In this document: positions 23,346 to 33,263 of the stretch, in pieces
How positions within the stretch are numbered: the stretch's first letter is position 1
Layout: each line of letters starts with the position of its first letter
Origin: Fibrobacteria bacterium
GTDB taxonomy: Bacteria > Fibrobacterota > Fibrobacteria > UBA11236
Length of the DNA: 64,000 nt
Reading direction: 5' to 3'
NCBI GenBank assembly: GCA_025360005.1
Contig: JANYDA010000032.1
Coordinates: forward strand, 245,040-309,039
Made by a program: the position numbers and the translations under genes
The notes under the pieces: generated by a model
Database searches by the model: none
Seen by the model: the letters and a program-made list of their open reading frames with translations, nothing else
What the model was told of the DNA's origin: nothing

Positions 23346-24689
23346 ATGAGCGATAAGGTGATCTGGCTGGAGGGAATGGTTCTTTCCCCCCACCACTTGC
23401 AACAATCCGACGCCCTTGCGGATGCATCGGTCAACGCAAGGCTGCAATTCCTTTCTCCCTTCTATTATGGGCTGGCTTCGCTGGAGATCGATCGGGACTC
23501 TCTCGACAACGGTTTCTTCTCCGTGCGAGATTGCGCCGGGATCTTCCCCGATGGAACCCATTTCTCCTCCCCGCGCACGGATCCGCTTCCCGATCAGCGT
23601 CCCTTCGAATCGTTTTTTCCCGCCGCCAGGGAATCGCTCGGCGTGCATCTGGCCGTTCCCGCTTATGCCGCCGGCAACTCCAACCTGGCTTTCCCGGGCG
23701 CGGAGAGTAAACCTGCGCGTTACCTGGGCCAGGGCCGGGACGTGCCGGACGGCAACTCCGGCGGCAATGCCAAGGAGATCGTCTTCGGCCGCCTGAACCT
23801 GAGGCTCCTGTTCGACGGCGAATCCCCCACCGGTTTCCAGACCCTCAAGATCGCCGAGTTGTTGCGCGATGGGCAGGGCCGGGTGCAACCCAGCGACCTG
23901 TTCTACCCCACCTCGGTGCGGGCCGTGGCCGCGCAGGGATTGATGGGGCAATTGAAAAAGCTGATGGAAAGCTGCCTGCAGAAAAGCAATTATCTGATGG
24001 GCCAACGCGCCCAGAAGAGCACCGGCATCGCCCAGTTCAACTCCGAGGCCATCACCAATTACCTGTTGCTTTCCGCCATCAACGGCGCGCTCCCGGAAAT
24101 CATTCACTTCTACAACAATCCCTTCTCGCATCCGGAAGTGCTTTTCCGCCGCCTGCTCGGCTTCGCCGGCAGCCTCATCAGCTTCGGCCAGGACGTCAAG
24201 GCCGCGGACATGCCCAAGTACGTGCACGGGGATTTGCAGGGATGTTTCCGGCCCCTGTTCCAGCTCTTGGACACGCTCCTGGGCGTGACCGTGCCTACCG
24301 GGTACCGCATCTTCCCTTTGACCAAGACCAGCCCCATCCAATACTCCGCAAACATGAAGGATGCGGACTTCAACACCCTCAAGCAATTCTACCTGGGCGT
24401 TTCCGCCCAGGCGTCCGAGGTAGAAATCATCACCACCGTGCAGCGCAAGACCAAGCTGGGACCCGTGGCCCGCCTGGAGATGATGGTGAACGCGGCTCTG
24501 CCCGGCATCCCCCTGGTGCCGGAGACGAGCGCGCCGCAGGCGATTCCCGCCAAGGCCGGGTATAAATACTTCCGCCTGCAACAAGGCGGGGACCTGTGGG
24601 AACAGGTGATGCAGACCAAGGCGATGGCGATCCATATGCCGTCGGATTTGCCTTCGACGAAGTTGGAGCTGGTAGCGACGACCGAGTGA
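23346..24689 (+). CDS. tssK: Type VI secretion baseplate subunit TssK
   Basis: A 447-residue protein with the TssK N-terminus: V-I-W-L-E-G-M-V-L-S-P-H-H-L-Q-Q. The middle has R-A-V-A-A-Q-G-L-M-G and the four-helix segment, and the C-terminal head includes I-P-A-K-A-G-Y-K-Y-F-R-L and W-E-Q-V-M. TssK connects the baseplate wedge (TssF, TssG, TssE) to the TssL-TssM membrane complex. Length matches the family. It is the first gene of the cluster, followed by a 126-base gap with a 14-bp tandem repeat, then tssL. Confidence 0.95.
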   Translation: MSDKVIWLEGMVLSPHHLQQSDALADASVNARLQFLSPFYYGLASLEIDRDSLDNGFFSVRDCAGIFPDGTHFSSPRTDPLPDQRPFESFFPAARESLGVHLAVPAYAAGNSNLAFPGAESKPARYLGQGRDVPDGNSGGNAKEIVFGRLNLRLLFDGESPTGFQTLKIAELLRDGQGRVQPSDLFYPTSVRAVAAQGLMGQLKKLMESCLQKSNYLMGQRAQKSTGIAQFNSEAITNYLLLSAINGALPEIIHFYNNPFSHPEVLFRRLLGFAGSLISFGQDVKAADMPKYVHGDLQGCFRPLFQLLDTLLGVTVPTGYRIFPLTKTSPIQYSANMKDADFNTLKQFYLGVSAQASEVEIITTVQRKTKLGPVARLEMMVNAALPGIPLVPETSAPQAIPAKAGYKYFRLQQGGDLWEQVMQTKAMAIHMPSDLPSTKLELVATTE

Positions 24690-24740
24690 GCTTCCGAGAG
24701 CGAGTTCCAGGATCACTTGGGAAAGATGGGGAAAGATTTT

Positions 24741-24768
24741 GCAAATTGAAAATTGCAAATTGAAAATT
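24741..24768. repeat. 14-bp tandem repeat, two copies
   Basis: The unit GCAAATTGAAAATT occurs twice head to tail between tssK and tssL, and a third partial GCAAAA follows. It is strikingly AT-rich within a GC-rich cluster. Function unknown; it may be a spacer or a protein-binding site. Confidence 0.85.
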
Positions 24769-24815
24769 GCAAAAATCCTGATTGACAGAGGCCCCATGCC
24801 TCCTTCGGATTTCCC

Positions 24816-25679
24816 ATGATGCAACCCGGACAGAAAAAAGTCCTGCAACAACCCATCCAGCCTTCCATGCGCACCGCCTTTGGGCAGGGCAACGGGATGG
24901 ACTGGGCCGATGGCGCCGTCCAGACCATGTTCGGCAGCAACGGCGCCAGCGCGGGCCAAACTTTGTTCGGAACGGGGACGGGCGCCGCCAACAAGGAAGT
25001 GCCCAGCCTGGCCATCCTGGCCACGGATGTGCTCCTTATCGGCGTCAAGATCCGCGAGACTCCCAACCTGGGTTCCGCTGCACAGCTCAAGCGCCTGCTG
25101 GCATCGTACATCAAGGACTTTGAGCGCACCTGCCTATCGCACGGCAAGCCGGCCGAAAGCGTGGAGCAGGCGAAGTACGCGCTGGCGGCCTTCATCGACG
25201 AAACGGTCATCAACTCCGAGAACAATTGCCGGGAAACCTGGATCGCGGATCCGCTGGCCACCGCCTTCTTCAACGACAGCCTGGCCGGGGAGAATTTCTT
25301 CAAGCGCCTGGAAGCCTTGCTGCCCGATTTGAAACGGAACCTGGAGGTGGTGGAAGTCTTCTACTTCGCCCTGGCCCTGGGGTTCCAGGGACGTTACCGC
25401 CTCTCGGGACCGGAGGTCTTGCCCAACGTGGTCCGCAACCTGCTCAAGCGCGTGGAAAGCCTCAAAGGCGCGCCCGCGAAAGCGGTTTCCCCCGCAGCCT
25501 ATGTGCATCCCGGCGTCAAAGGACGCGAGAAAAGCGGCCGGCCCCTGGTGATCGGTTCCGCCGTATTCCTGGCGGTCTCCGCGCTGCTGTACATGATCCT
25601 CATGTTCGCCAGCGACGGCGCCCTGGATCCGGCTCGCACCACCATCGAAAGGATGCAAAGCCGGGTGCCCAATCCATGA
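24816..25679 (+). CDS. tssL: Type VI secretion membrane protein TssL (DotU/IcmH family)
   Basis: A 287-residue protein. The DotU domain covers about residues 60-215, with A-A-F-I-D-E-T-V and L-E-V-V-E-V-F-Y-F-A-L-A-L-G-F-Q-G-R-Y. A single membrane helix lies near the C-terminus (about 248-268). There is no OmpA-like peptidoglycan domain. TssL joins TssM in the inner-membrane complex. The stop overlaps the tssM start (ATGA). Confidence 0.93.
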   Translation: MMQPGQKKVLQQPIQPSMRTAFGQGNGMDWADGAVQTMFGSNGASAGQTLFGTGTGAANKEVPSLAILATDVLLIGVKIRETPNLGSAAQLKRLLASYIKDFERTCLSHGKPAESVEQAKYALAAFIDETVINSENNCRETWIADPLATAFFNDSLAGENFFKRLEALLPDLKRNLEVVEVFYFALALGFQGRYRLSGPEVLPNVVRNLLKRVESLKGAPAKAVSPAAYVHPGVKGREKSGRPLVIGSAVFLAVSALLYMILMFASDGALDPARTTIERMQSRVPNP

Positions 25680-28600
25680 GCAAGATTTTCAAATCCGCCG
25701 CTTTCTGGATCCTGCTTTCCGGCATCCTCCTTGCCGTCCTGCTTTTCTTCCTGCTCCCGCTGATGGGCGCCAAGGGCCTGGCAGCCCGCTTCCTGTGGGC
25801 TTCCGCGCCGCTTTTGCTGGCGGCCCTGGTCACCTTGATCCTCAGCATTTTCCGTCTGAAAAAAGCGCTGAAAGGCCAGGAACAAGCGCAAGCGAACCCT
25901 TTCGAGATGGACATGGCCGTCAAACCTTGGTTGGAGCCGCTGAAGACGGAAACCAAGCATGCCTTGGACATCCTGAAGCAATCGGGCAAGGGCAAGGTGA
26001 AGATTGGGCAGGATCCCCTCGAAGCGTTCCGCTGCTACCTGGTATTCGGGAACCCCGGTGCAGGCAAGACCAGCCTGCTGGAACATTCCGGCATCCACTT
26101 CCCCCGCCGATTCCCCTCCGCCGCGGATCTGGCCAAGCAGACCCAGCACTACAGCCAATGGTGGTTTTCCAACCAGGGCATTTTCCTGGAAGCGCCCACG
26201 CGTTACGCCACCGGCGAAGAAGGCGACGATGAATTCCAATACTGGCTGACCCAACTGGAGAAGGAAGGCAAGCGCACCGCCCTGGACGGCATCCTGCTGG
26301 TGGTAAGCCTGCGCGAGCTGCTGGACGGCGGTCCCGGCGTCACGGAGTTGGCCTCGCGCTATCGCGATAAGCTGGCCCTGGCCATGGGCACCCTGCGCCT
26401 GGAACTTCCGGTGTACCTGGTTTTCACGCATACGGATCTGCTGCCCGGGTTCCGCGAGTTCTTCGAGAACATGCAGGAGCCGGAAAGCCACCAGGTGTTC
26501 GGCGCCACCTTCGCCTTGCGCGGCAATCTGGCACCGGCGCGCCAACGCTTCGAACGCGAATACAAGAAGCTGTGGGAATCCCTGGAAAGCCGCACGGCGC
26601 AACGCCTGTCGCAATTGACGGACCCGGGCCGCAAGAAGCAGATCTTCCTGTTCCCCAACGAATTCGGCGCTGCCCAGGAGCGCATGGCTTCCTTCGTCGA
26701 GCATCTTTTCAAGGATACCATGCGGCGGGAGCGCGCGCTTTTCCGCGGCTTCTTCCTCACCAGCGTCATGCCATCCGAGGCTTCCGACTTCGCCCGCGCC
26801 AGCGATCCCTTCCAGGATGCCGGCGGCGAGGCCGCCCATTTCCTCGATCACAAAGCGAAAATGCGCGGGCCCGCCTCAGCGGCCAAACCGGATGCCATCA
26901 GCCGCCCGCGGTCCATGTTCACCTTCCTTCTTTTCGGCGGCGTGCTCAAGAACGACAAGTCGCTGGCGCAGATCCCCGGCTATCGCCTGGGAAGCCTGTC
27001 CCGCCAAGCGTTGATCGCTTCCGCCATCATGGCCATCGCCGGATTGGCCATCACCGTTTACGGCCTGATCGGATTCTTGGGGAGCCGTTCCTATCTCAAT
27101 TCGGTCTCCAAAGCCGTGGTGGAAGCGGGCCGCCTGCGCTGGCGCGATCCCGTGGACTTCCGGGCCGAGTACGAAGTCCTCACTTCCCTGCTCGCCAAGA
27201 TCAAGGATATCCAGGCCGGCGGCGGCGGCCATTTGCCCCCCGGTTTCCGCCATTCCTCGGAAGCCCTGGAACTGGCCAGCACGGCCCATTCCATCCAATT
27301 GGGCCGCATGATCGCTTCGGATGCGTTACGTAACCTGAGTGCTACGTTGGAGATTGCCTCCAAGGATTATAATCCTTCCGATCATGCGCATCTGCGGGAA
27401 AACCTGAAGCTATACCTGCTCCTGACCAGCGAAGGCCAGAAGCATCTGAAGGAAACCAAAGCGGCCGATCTGGCGGCGCAGTTGACTACCCTATGGGCGC
27501 AGGACGCGAACGCCAAATACCATATGGAAAACCTCCCCAACAACTTCGAGACCGGCCTCGAGGATCATGCGGGCTACTTCGCCGAAAGGTTCCTGGACGG
27601 GGACATCGCTCCCTTGGATCGCGGCGATCCCAGCCTGGTGGCGGCGGCGCGGCAAAGCCTGATGGGCACTCCCAGCATCGATGGCTTGTATGCCTCCATC
27701 GTGGGATCGGAAGACGCCGGCCGCGACCTGAGTCTGACGGACATGGGAGTCCCCGCCGACGGCGCGCTCAAGAGCAGCGCCAAGGTGCGCGGCTTCTACA
27801 CCAAGGCCGCCTTCGACGACGATGCCATGGATAAGCTGGCCCAGGGCGCGGCGGAACCGCATCAGCGCGACTGGGTGCTGGGCGAGGGCGCGGTGGCCGC
27901 TTTACCACCGGAGATGCAGGATCAAAAGCAATTGTACCGGGCTTTGGTGGACAAGTATTACCAGGAATACGCCGAGGAATGGATGCGCTTCCTGCAAAGC
28001 CTTTCCGTGCGCCTGCCGGGCGATCCGGGACAGGCATCCGGCAAACTCAGCGGCTTCGCATCCGGGACCCAGGGCCTACCGGCCGCGCTTGCCCGGCTCT
28101 TGGTGGAAACCAACCTCTTGGCCCCACCCGCGGCAGGCCAAGGCGCGGTGGAAAAGAAGCTGGGGGCGGGCGCCAAACTCCTTTCCATGGCCCTGGAAGC
28201 GCGCGATGCGGACAAGAAGCGGCTTAAGGAGCAATTCAAGTTCGTGGAAGAGTTGAATGGAGGCGCCGCCGGCGCGGGATTGTTGCAGGATTATTTCACC
28301 GCCGCGCGCGGGCTTTCGGAGGTTCTGAGCAAACTTGCTTTGGGGGGAGACAATGGCGCGGACGTCATGGACGCGGCGCAAGCTTTGTACGCAGGCAAAT
28401 CGGAAAGTCCGCTCAACACCTGCTGGAACGAGGCCAATAAAATCCGCACACGCTACGAAGGCCAGACCTGGCTGCCGCCCTTGCTCGAGAATCCCGTGAA
28501 GGATGTGGCCGGCTACCTGGCCGCCGCCGCCGGGAACCAATTGGAATCGGCCTACAAGTCCAAGGTTTTCTCCTATTACAGCCAGAACCTGAAGGGGCGT

Positions 28601-29311
28601 TACCCGCTGGTGAAGACCGGCTCCCAGGAAGTCAACCTGGAAGACCTGAAGGCCTTCTTCGGTCCCGACAAGGGCGTCTTCACCCTGTTCTTCACCGGCA
28701 AGCTCGCCCCTTTCGTAAAGGTCGAAGAGGAAAGCATCTCGCCCAAGCATTGGAACGGCATCCGCCTCAGGTTCAGCCAGGCTTCGCTGGACGGCATCGC
28801 CAAGGCGTATGCGGTGGGCAAGCGCATGTACGCGGACGCCGGCCTGCGCGTGTACAACGTCAACATCACGTTGGCGGAAACCCGCAATACGGCCAAGGTC
28901 ACTTTCCGCATGGGCGAGGACAAGATCTCCGTCAAACCGGGCGAAGTGCAGGCGCGCCAGACCTTCCGTTGGCCCAACGAGAACAGTTACAAAGGCGCGG
29001 AGATAAGCGTCGATAACGTGAACGGCGGATCGCAAGGCCGGCGCGTGGACGGAGCCTGGGGCTTCCTGAAATTGTTGGACGGCGCGCGCGCGCTCAACGT
29101 GCGGACGGGAGGGCTTACCGCCAAGTGGCGTTTCAACGTGGCCCAGAAGTACGACGTGGACGTGGCCATCGAAGGCAACATCCCCGATCGGGACAATCCC
29201 TTCACCATGCCGGAATATTTCAAGTTCGACTTGCCGGCGGCGTTGTTGGAAGAAGGCGGAAGGGTGAGCATAACCGAGGAAGAAGGTCGATTGAGATTGG
29301 CGGGGAATTGA
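25676..29311 (+). CDS. tssM: Type VI secretion membrane protein TssM (IcmF family)
   Basis: A 1211-residue protein starting at ATG 25676, overlapping tssL by four bases. Two membrane helices lie at about 9-28 and 37-58. A Walker A motif G-N-P-G-A-G-K-T-S is at about 124-132, in an N-terminal cytoplasmic NTPase-like domain. A third helix occurs near residues 440-465. The long periplasmic part carries IcmF-type helices and the C-terminal beta domain with F-R-W-P-N-E-N and G-A-W-G-F-L-K-L-L-D. TssM normally binds outer-membrane lipoprotein TssJ, for which no gene is seen here. A longer frame starting further upstream overlaps tssL heavily and was not used. Confidence 0.95.
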   Translation: MSKIFKSAAFWILLSGILLAVLLFFLLPLMGAKGLAARFLWASAPLLLAALVTLILSIFRLKKALKGQEQAQANPFEMDMAVKPWLEPLKTETKHALDILKQSGKGKVKIGQDPLEAFRCYLVFGNPGAGKTSLLEHSGIHFPRRFPSAADLAKQTQHYSQWWFSNQGIFLEAPTRYATGEEGDDEFQYWLTQLEKEGKRTALDGILLVVSLRELLDGGPGVTELASRYRDKLALAMGTLRLELPVYLVFTHTDLLPGFREFFENMQEPESHQVFGATFALRGNLAPARQRFEREYKKLWESLESRTAQRLSQLTDPGRKKQIFLFPNEFGAAQERMASFVEHLFKDTMRRERALFRGFFLTSVMPSEASDFARASDPFQDAGGEAAHFLDHKAKMRGPASAAKPDAISRPRSMFTFLLFGGVLKNDKSLAQIPGYRLGSLSRQALIASAIMAIAGLAITVYGLIGFLGSRSYLNSVSKAVVEAGRLRWRDPVDFRAEYEVLTSLLAKIKDIQAGGGGHLPPGFRHSSEALELASTAHSIQLGRMIASDALRNLSATLEIASKDYNPSDHAHLRENLKLYLLLTSEGQKHLKETKAADLAAQLTTLWAQDANAKYHMENLPNNFETGLEDHAGYFAERFLDGDIAPLDRGDPSLVAAARQSLMGTPSIDGLYASIVGSEDAGRDLSLTDMGVPADGALKSSAKVRGFYTKAAFDDDAMDKLAQGAAEPHQRDWVLGEGAVAALPPEMQDQKQLYRALVDKYYQEYAEEWMRFLQSLSVRLPGDPGQASGKLSGFASGTQGLPAALARLLVETNLLAPPAAGQGAVEKKLGAGAKLLSMALEARDADKKRLKEQFKFVEELNGGAAGAGLLQDYFTAARGLSEVLSKLALGGDNGADVMDAAQALYAGKSESPLNTCWNEANKIRTRYEGQTWLPPLLENPVKDVAGYLAAAAGNQLESAYKSKVFSYYSQNLKGRYPLVKTGSQEVNLEDLKAFFGPDKGVFTLFFTGKLAPFVKVEEESISPKHWNGIRLRFSQASLDGIAKAYAVGKRMYADAGLRVYNVNITLAETRNTAKVTFRMGEDKISVKPGEVQARQTFRWPNENSYKGAEISVDNVNGGSQGRRVDGAWGFLKLLDGARALNVRTGGLTAKWRFNVAQKYDVDVAIEGNIPDRDNPFTMPEYFKFDLPAALLEEGGRVSITEEEGRLRLAGN

Positions 29312-29338
29312 GATGCCGAGGTTGGTAGTGGACATCAG

Positions 29339-29473
29339 GTCGGGCGTCGGGTGTCGGGCGTTGGGCGTCAAAACCTGGGACCGGTTTTATACGCATTTGC
29401 TCCAGGCGCTCAGTAACCTTTTTGCCTTGCGTTTCTTAACTCCGCGCCCGATGCCCGATACCCGACGCCCGAC
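29339..29473. repeat. Heptamer-built inverted repeat element (tssM-tssA gap)
   Basis: The left arm 29339-29366 is four heptamers (GTCGGGC, GTCGGGT, GTCGGGC, GTTGGGC). The right arm 29446-29473 is its reverse complement with three mismatches (GCCCGAT, GCCCGAT, ACCCGAC, GCCCGAC). The loop is 79 bases. It fills most of the 255-base gap between tssM and tssA, which otherwise shows no gene. A related element lies at 33264-33379. Confidence 0.8.
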
Positions 29474-29566
29474 GGGGAGCATCCCCGAGGGCTACAGTAT
29501 CCGCATCCGCTCTCTCTCCCGATCGCATCTTCCCTCCCCCACCGCTTCGCTCCCGGAGTATTCTTA

Positions 29567-31069
29567 ATGCCCCTTCTCCAAGACCTCCTCAAGCCCGTCA
29601 GCGACGCATCCTTTTGCGGCGAGGACGGCAGCTACGATCCGGATTTCGAAGCCGCCCGCATGGAAGCGGACAAAAGCACCGAGAACAATTACGGCGTGAT
29701 GGAGGAAAGTTCCAAGCGCTTTCTACTGAAGAAATCCAAGGACATGCGCGCGCTGGGCTACCTGTGCCTGGCCACGGCCATGAATTCCGGCCTGGACGAT
29801 TTCGCCGAAGCCGTGCAGGCGTATTGCAAACTGGCCATGGGACATTGGGACGATATCCATCCCAAGCGCCCCACCGCCCGCGCCAATGCGTTGAAATGGC
29901 TGAACGGGGAGCGCATCGTTTCCCTGTTGGGAGGGCTAACGGGCAGCGGTGCTTACGAATCCCTTTTGGCCGCCAGCGATCAACTTACCGAATTGCGGAC
30001 CTTCTGCGATCAGAAGTTCCCGGACAGCCCGCCTTCCTTCGGCGGTTTCGCCAAGGTGGTCAAGGACTTCGCCGACAGGAACAAGCCCAAGCCGGTGGAA
30101 GAGGCGAAGGAAAACGCCCAGGCCGCAACGCCTTCGGGGCCGGCCGCCATCGCTTCCGTGGACGACAGTTTCACCGCCATCCAGAACGGCGCCTACTACC
30201 TGCTCGAGGATAATCGCGCCAACCCGTTTCCCTATCGCCTGCTGCGCATGTTGCGTTGGGAACCCATGCGCGACGCACCTCCCCAAACCGGCGGCAAGAC
30301 CCTGATCGCGGCCCCGTACCCTACCACCTTGGAAGCGTACCGGAACATGTTTTCGGAATCCAATTGGGCGGACCTGGCCAAGAACGGAGAAGAGGCTTTC
30401 TCCGGCGACGGCATGCAGTTCTGGTTGGACCTGCAACGTTTCATCTGCGCCGCCTTGGTGGGACAAGGACCGGAATACGCCGCCTGCGCCAAGGCCATCC
30501 GCCTGGAACTGGCCTTGCTGCTCAGCCGCATGCCCTCCCTGCCCGGACTCGCCTTCGACGACGGGACTCCTTTTGCGGATCCGATGACGCAGGAATGGAT
30601 TCAATCCGATGTGCTTTCCGCCTTGGGCGGAGGAGGCGGAGGTCCCGCCCCCATCAAGAAAAAAGGCGATGTGGGAGAGGAGCAGAAGCAGGCAGGGCTG
30701 CTCCTTGGCGAGGGCAAATTGGAACCCGCACTACAGGTGCTGCGCACCGGATTGGCCAACGATTCCAGCGAAAAGAACAATTTCGATCGCAAATGGATCA
30801 TGGCGGAACTGCTTTTCAAGGGCAATAAGCCGCATGTGGCCCGCTCCCTTCTGGAAGATCTGAAGCTCTCCATCGAGCGGTATTCCCTGATCCGTTGGGA
30901 TCCGGAATTGTGCATTTCCGTGTACAGCCTTTCCCAGAAAGTCTATCTCACCTTGATGGCGGCGGCCGAAGACGCGATGAAACAAGCGCTCTATGAAAAG
31001 GCGCTGGAGATGCATACCCAAATATCTAAATTGGACCCGGTATTAGCCATCAGCGCGGACATCAAATAA
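29567..31069 (+). CDS. tssA: Type VI secretion protein TssA (long form with VasJ-type C-terminus)
   Basis: A 500-residue protein. The ImpA/TssA N-terminal domain is at residues about 5-130 with P-V-S-D-A-S-F-C-G-E-D and D-D-I-H-P-K. A Pro/Ala linker follows. The C-terminal half (about 290-500) shows helical repeats like the VasJ-type C-terminal part (G-K-L-E-P-A-L-Q-V-L, W-D-P-E-L-C). TssA caps and guides the growing tail sheath. The ATG at 29567 has GGAG nearby. Confidence 0.93.
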   Translation: MPLLQDLLKPVSDASFCGEDGSYDPDFEAARMEADKSTENNYGVMEESSKRFLLKKSKDMRALGYLCLATAMNSGLDDFAEAVQAYCKLAMGHWDDIHPKRPTARANALKWLNGERIVSLLGGLTGSGAYESLLAASDQLTELRTFCDQKFPDSPPSFGGFAKVVKDFADRNKPKPVEEAKENAQAATPSGPAAIASVDDSFTAIQNGAYYLLEDNRANPFPYRLLRMLRWEPMRDAPPQTGGKTLIAAPYPTTLEAYRNMFSESNWADLAKNGEEAFSGDGMQFWLDLQRFICAALVGQGPEYAACAKAIRLELALLLSRMPSLPGLAFDDGTPFADPMTQEWIQSDVLSALGGGGGGPAPIKKKGDVGEEQKQAGLLLGEGKLEPALQVLRTGLANDSSEKNNFDRKWIMAELLFKGNKPHVARSLLEDLKLSIERYSLIRWDPELCISVYSLSQKVYLTLMAAAEDAMKQALYEKALEMHTQISKLDPVLAISADIK

Positions 31070-31125
31070 CTTTGTTACTTTCTAGCGGTTCCTTAGTCTA
31101 AGCCCAAAAAACCAGGAGACCTATC

Positions 31126-31638
31126 ATGGCCGGCAGTTTCCAAAACGAGATCCCCCCAGCGCGGGTCAATATCAAGCTGGATATCGATAAGGGCGGCGCC
31201 CAGAAAAAGATCGAACTCCCTTTCAAAATGCTGGTCATGGGCGACTTCTCCCAGAAGGGCGACTCCGGGCGCCTGGTCGACAAGGAAAAGATCAACATCA
31301 ACAAGGACAACTTCAATCAGGTGATGGAGTCCATGGATCTGGGCCTCAACCTGAGCGTCGAGAACAAGATCAATCCGGGCGGCGGCGACATGAAGGTGGA
31401 CCTCAAGTTCAAGAACATGAAGTCCTTCGACCCCCTCGAGATTGTGAAGCAGGTTCCGCAACTCTCCAAGCTCCTGGCCGCGCGCAACCTGGTCAAGGAT
31501 TTGAAATCCAACCTGATGGACAATAAAGAATTCCGCAAGAAGCTGGAAGGCATCATGGCCGATAAGACCGCCATGGACAGCTTGGTGGCCGAGCTCGACA
31601 AGATCGTACCCATGGGCGATGACGGAAAAGCCGCCTAA
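31126..31638 (+). CDS. tssB: Type VI sheath small subunit TssB
   Basis: A 170-residue protein with the TssB/VipA pattern: R-V-N-I-K-L-D-I, E-L-P-F-K-M-L-V-M-G-D-F near residues 30-43, and L-K-F-K-N-M-K-S-F-D-P in the middle. The C-terminal helix is short. TssB and TssC form the contractile sheath. It starts after a clear AGGAGA ribosome site and is 32 bases ahead of tssC. Lengths match family. Confidence 0.96.
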   Translation: MAGSFQNEIPPARVNIKLDIDKGGAQKKIELPFKMLVMGDFSQKGDSGRLVDKEKININKDNFNQVMESMDLGLNLSVENKINPGGGDMKVDLKFKNMKSFDPLEIVKQVPQLSKLLAARNLVKDLKSNLMDNKEFRKKLEGIMADKTAMDSLVAELDKIVPMGDDGKAA

Positions 31639-31670
31639 CAAACATCCAGGAACAAGGAAGTAGGAGAAAA

Positions 31671-33161
31671 ATGGCAGAGGAAAAATCCCTAGTCAACGAA
31701 ATCCTGGAATTCATGGACATCAAGGCGGCGCCCGATAAGCCCGTCGACCTGATGCAGTTCCGGGAAGAATCCGACATCGCGGAAGTGGAAGCCAATAAGC
31801 GCATCACCGCCGCGCTGCGCGTCTTCATCGGCGCCATCGCGGAAGGCACCACCACCGTAGAGAAGATCGACAAGGCCGTACTGGATCAGCAGATCGCCGC
31901 CATCGACGAAAAAATCTCGGCGCAGCTGGATGCTATCCTGCATCATCCCGATATGCAGAAGCTGGAATCGTCCTGGAAGGGTTTGAAGTTCCTGGTCGAT
32001 AGGACGGACTTCCGCAAGAATATCAAGATCGAGGTGCTGGACATCTCCAAGCAAGCCTTGCTGGAAGACTTCGAGGATTCCCCGGAAACCATCCAGACCG
32101 GGATGTACAAGCATATTTACACCCAGGAATACGACACCCCGGGCGGCGAGCCGGTAGGCGCCATCATTTCCAACTACGAGTTTACGTCCAAGCCGCAGGA
32201 CATCAGCCTGTTGCAGAACGTGTCCAAGATTTCCGCCTCCGCCCATTGCCCATTCATCGGATCGGTGGGGGCCCAGTTCTTCAACCGCAAGACGGCGCAA
32301 GAACTCCCCGCCATCGAAGATCTGGCCAACTACATGGAGCGCGCGGAATACCTGAAGTGGAAAGCCTTCCGCGAATCCGAAGACGCGCGGTACGTGGGCC
32401 TGGTACTCCCCCGCTTCCTGCTCCGCCTCCCCTATGGTCCGGATACCATTCCCGTCAAGGAATTCGTGTACAAGGAAAAGGTCACGGGCGATCAGCATGA
32501 CAAGTACCTCTGGGGCAATGCCACCTTCTCCATGGCCGCCAACCTGTCCCGCGCCTTCGCGGAAAACGGCTGGTGCGTGGGCATCCGCGGTCCGGAAGCG
32601 GGCGGGAAAGTGGAAGACCTGCCCATCCATCTCTATGACGTGGGCAAGGGCAACCAGATGAAGATCCCGACCGAGATCTTGATTCCCGAGACGCGCGAGT
32701 TCGAGTTCGCCAACCAGGGTTTCATCCCCTTGAGCTTCTACAAGAACCGCAACTATGCCTGCTTCTTCTCCGCGAATTCGTCGCAGAAGCCGCAGTTGTA
32801 CGATGACCCCAACGTCACCGCCAACAGCCGCATCAACTCCCGTCTGCCGTATATCTTCCTCAGTTCCCGCGTCGCGCATTACCTCAAGGTGATCCAACGC
32901 GAGAATATCGGCGCCACCAAGAACGCCGCCGTGCTCCAGGAAGAGCTGAATAACTGGATCAAGGGACTGGTAACGGAAATGAAAAACCCCAGCCCGGCCG
33001 TGGCCGCCCAGCGTCCGCTCAGCGCCGCCGAGGTCAAGGTCAGCGAAATCGCCGACAATCCCGGTTTCTACCGGGTGACAATGGCCATCAGCCCCCATTT
33101 CCAAGTCGAAGGCATCGACGTCAATCTGCAGATGGTATCGCAAATGCCGAAAGGCAAATAA
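31671..33161 (+). CDS. tssC: Type VI sheath large subunit TssC
   Basis: A 496-residue protein. It has the family hallmarks W-K-G-L-K-F-L-V at about 102-109, Y-T-Q-E-Y-D-T-P-G-G-E-P-V-G near 150, W-K-A-F-R-E-S-E-D-A-R-Y-V-G-L near 225-240, and G-F-I-P-L-S-F-Y-K near 345. TssC pairs with TssB in the sheath; contraction pushes the Hcp tube out. The stop is followed by a strong terminator at 33188. Confidence 0.97.
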   Translation: MAEEKSLVNEILEFMDIKAAPDKPVDLMQFREESDIAEVEANKRITAALRVFIGAIAEGTTTVEKIDKAVLDQQIAAIDEKISAQLDAILHHPDMQKLESSWKGLKFLVDRTDFRKNIKIEVLDISKQALLEDFEDSPETIQTGMYKHIYTQEYDTPGGEPVGAIISNYEFTSKPQDISLLQNVSKISASAHCPFIGSVGAQFFNRKTAQELPAIEDLANYMERAEYLKWKAFRESEDARYVGLVLPRFLLRLPYGPDTIPVKEFVYKEKVTGDQHDKYLWGNATFSMAANLSRAFAENGWCVGIRGPEAGGKVEDLPIHLYDVGKGNQMKIPTEILIPETREFEFANQGFIPLSFYKNRNYACFFSANSSQKPQLYDDPNVTANSRINSRLPYIFLSSRVAHYLKVIQRENIGATKNAAVLQEELNNWIKGLVTEMKNPSPAVAAQRPLSAAEVKVSEIADNPGFYRVTMAISPHFQVEGIDVNLQMVSQMPKGK

Positions 33162-33187
33162 GCGCGAATAGGTTCTGTGTTTTCCCG

Positions 33188-33216
33188 GGCGCCCCAAAAG
33201 GGGCGCCTTTTTCTTT
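33188..33216 (+). terminator. Rho-independent terminator after tssC
   Basis: GGCGCCCC at 33188-33195, loop AAAA, GGGGCGCC at 33200-33207, then TTTTTCTTT. It is a textbook terminator and separates tssK-tssC from hcp. Confidence 0.92.
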
Positions 33217-33263
33217 GCCCTGTTTTGCCGGGATACTAGTTTTCTCCCACGACGAAGCTTTGC

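Noticed and set aside
23265..24959. A 564-residue open frame on the minus strand across tssK
   Set aside because: tssK on the plus strand has clear family motifs; the antisense frame has His/Gln/Gly-rich shadow composition.
25226..25675. Upstream extension of tssM with a much earlier start
   Set aside because: It would overlap tssL by 450 bases; the ATG at 25676 with the ATGA junction and a following membrane helix is a better start.
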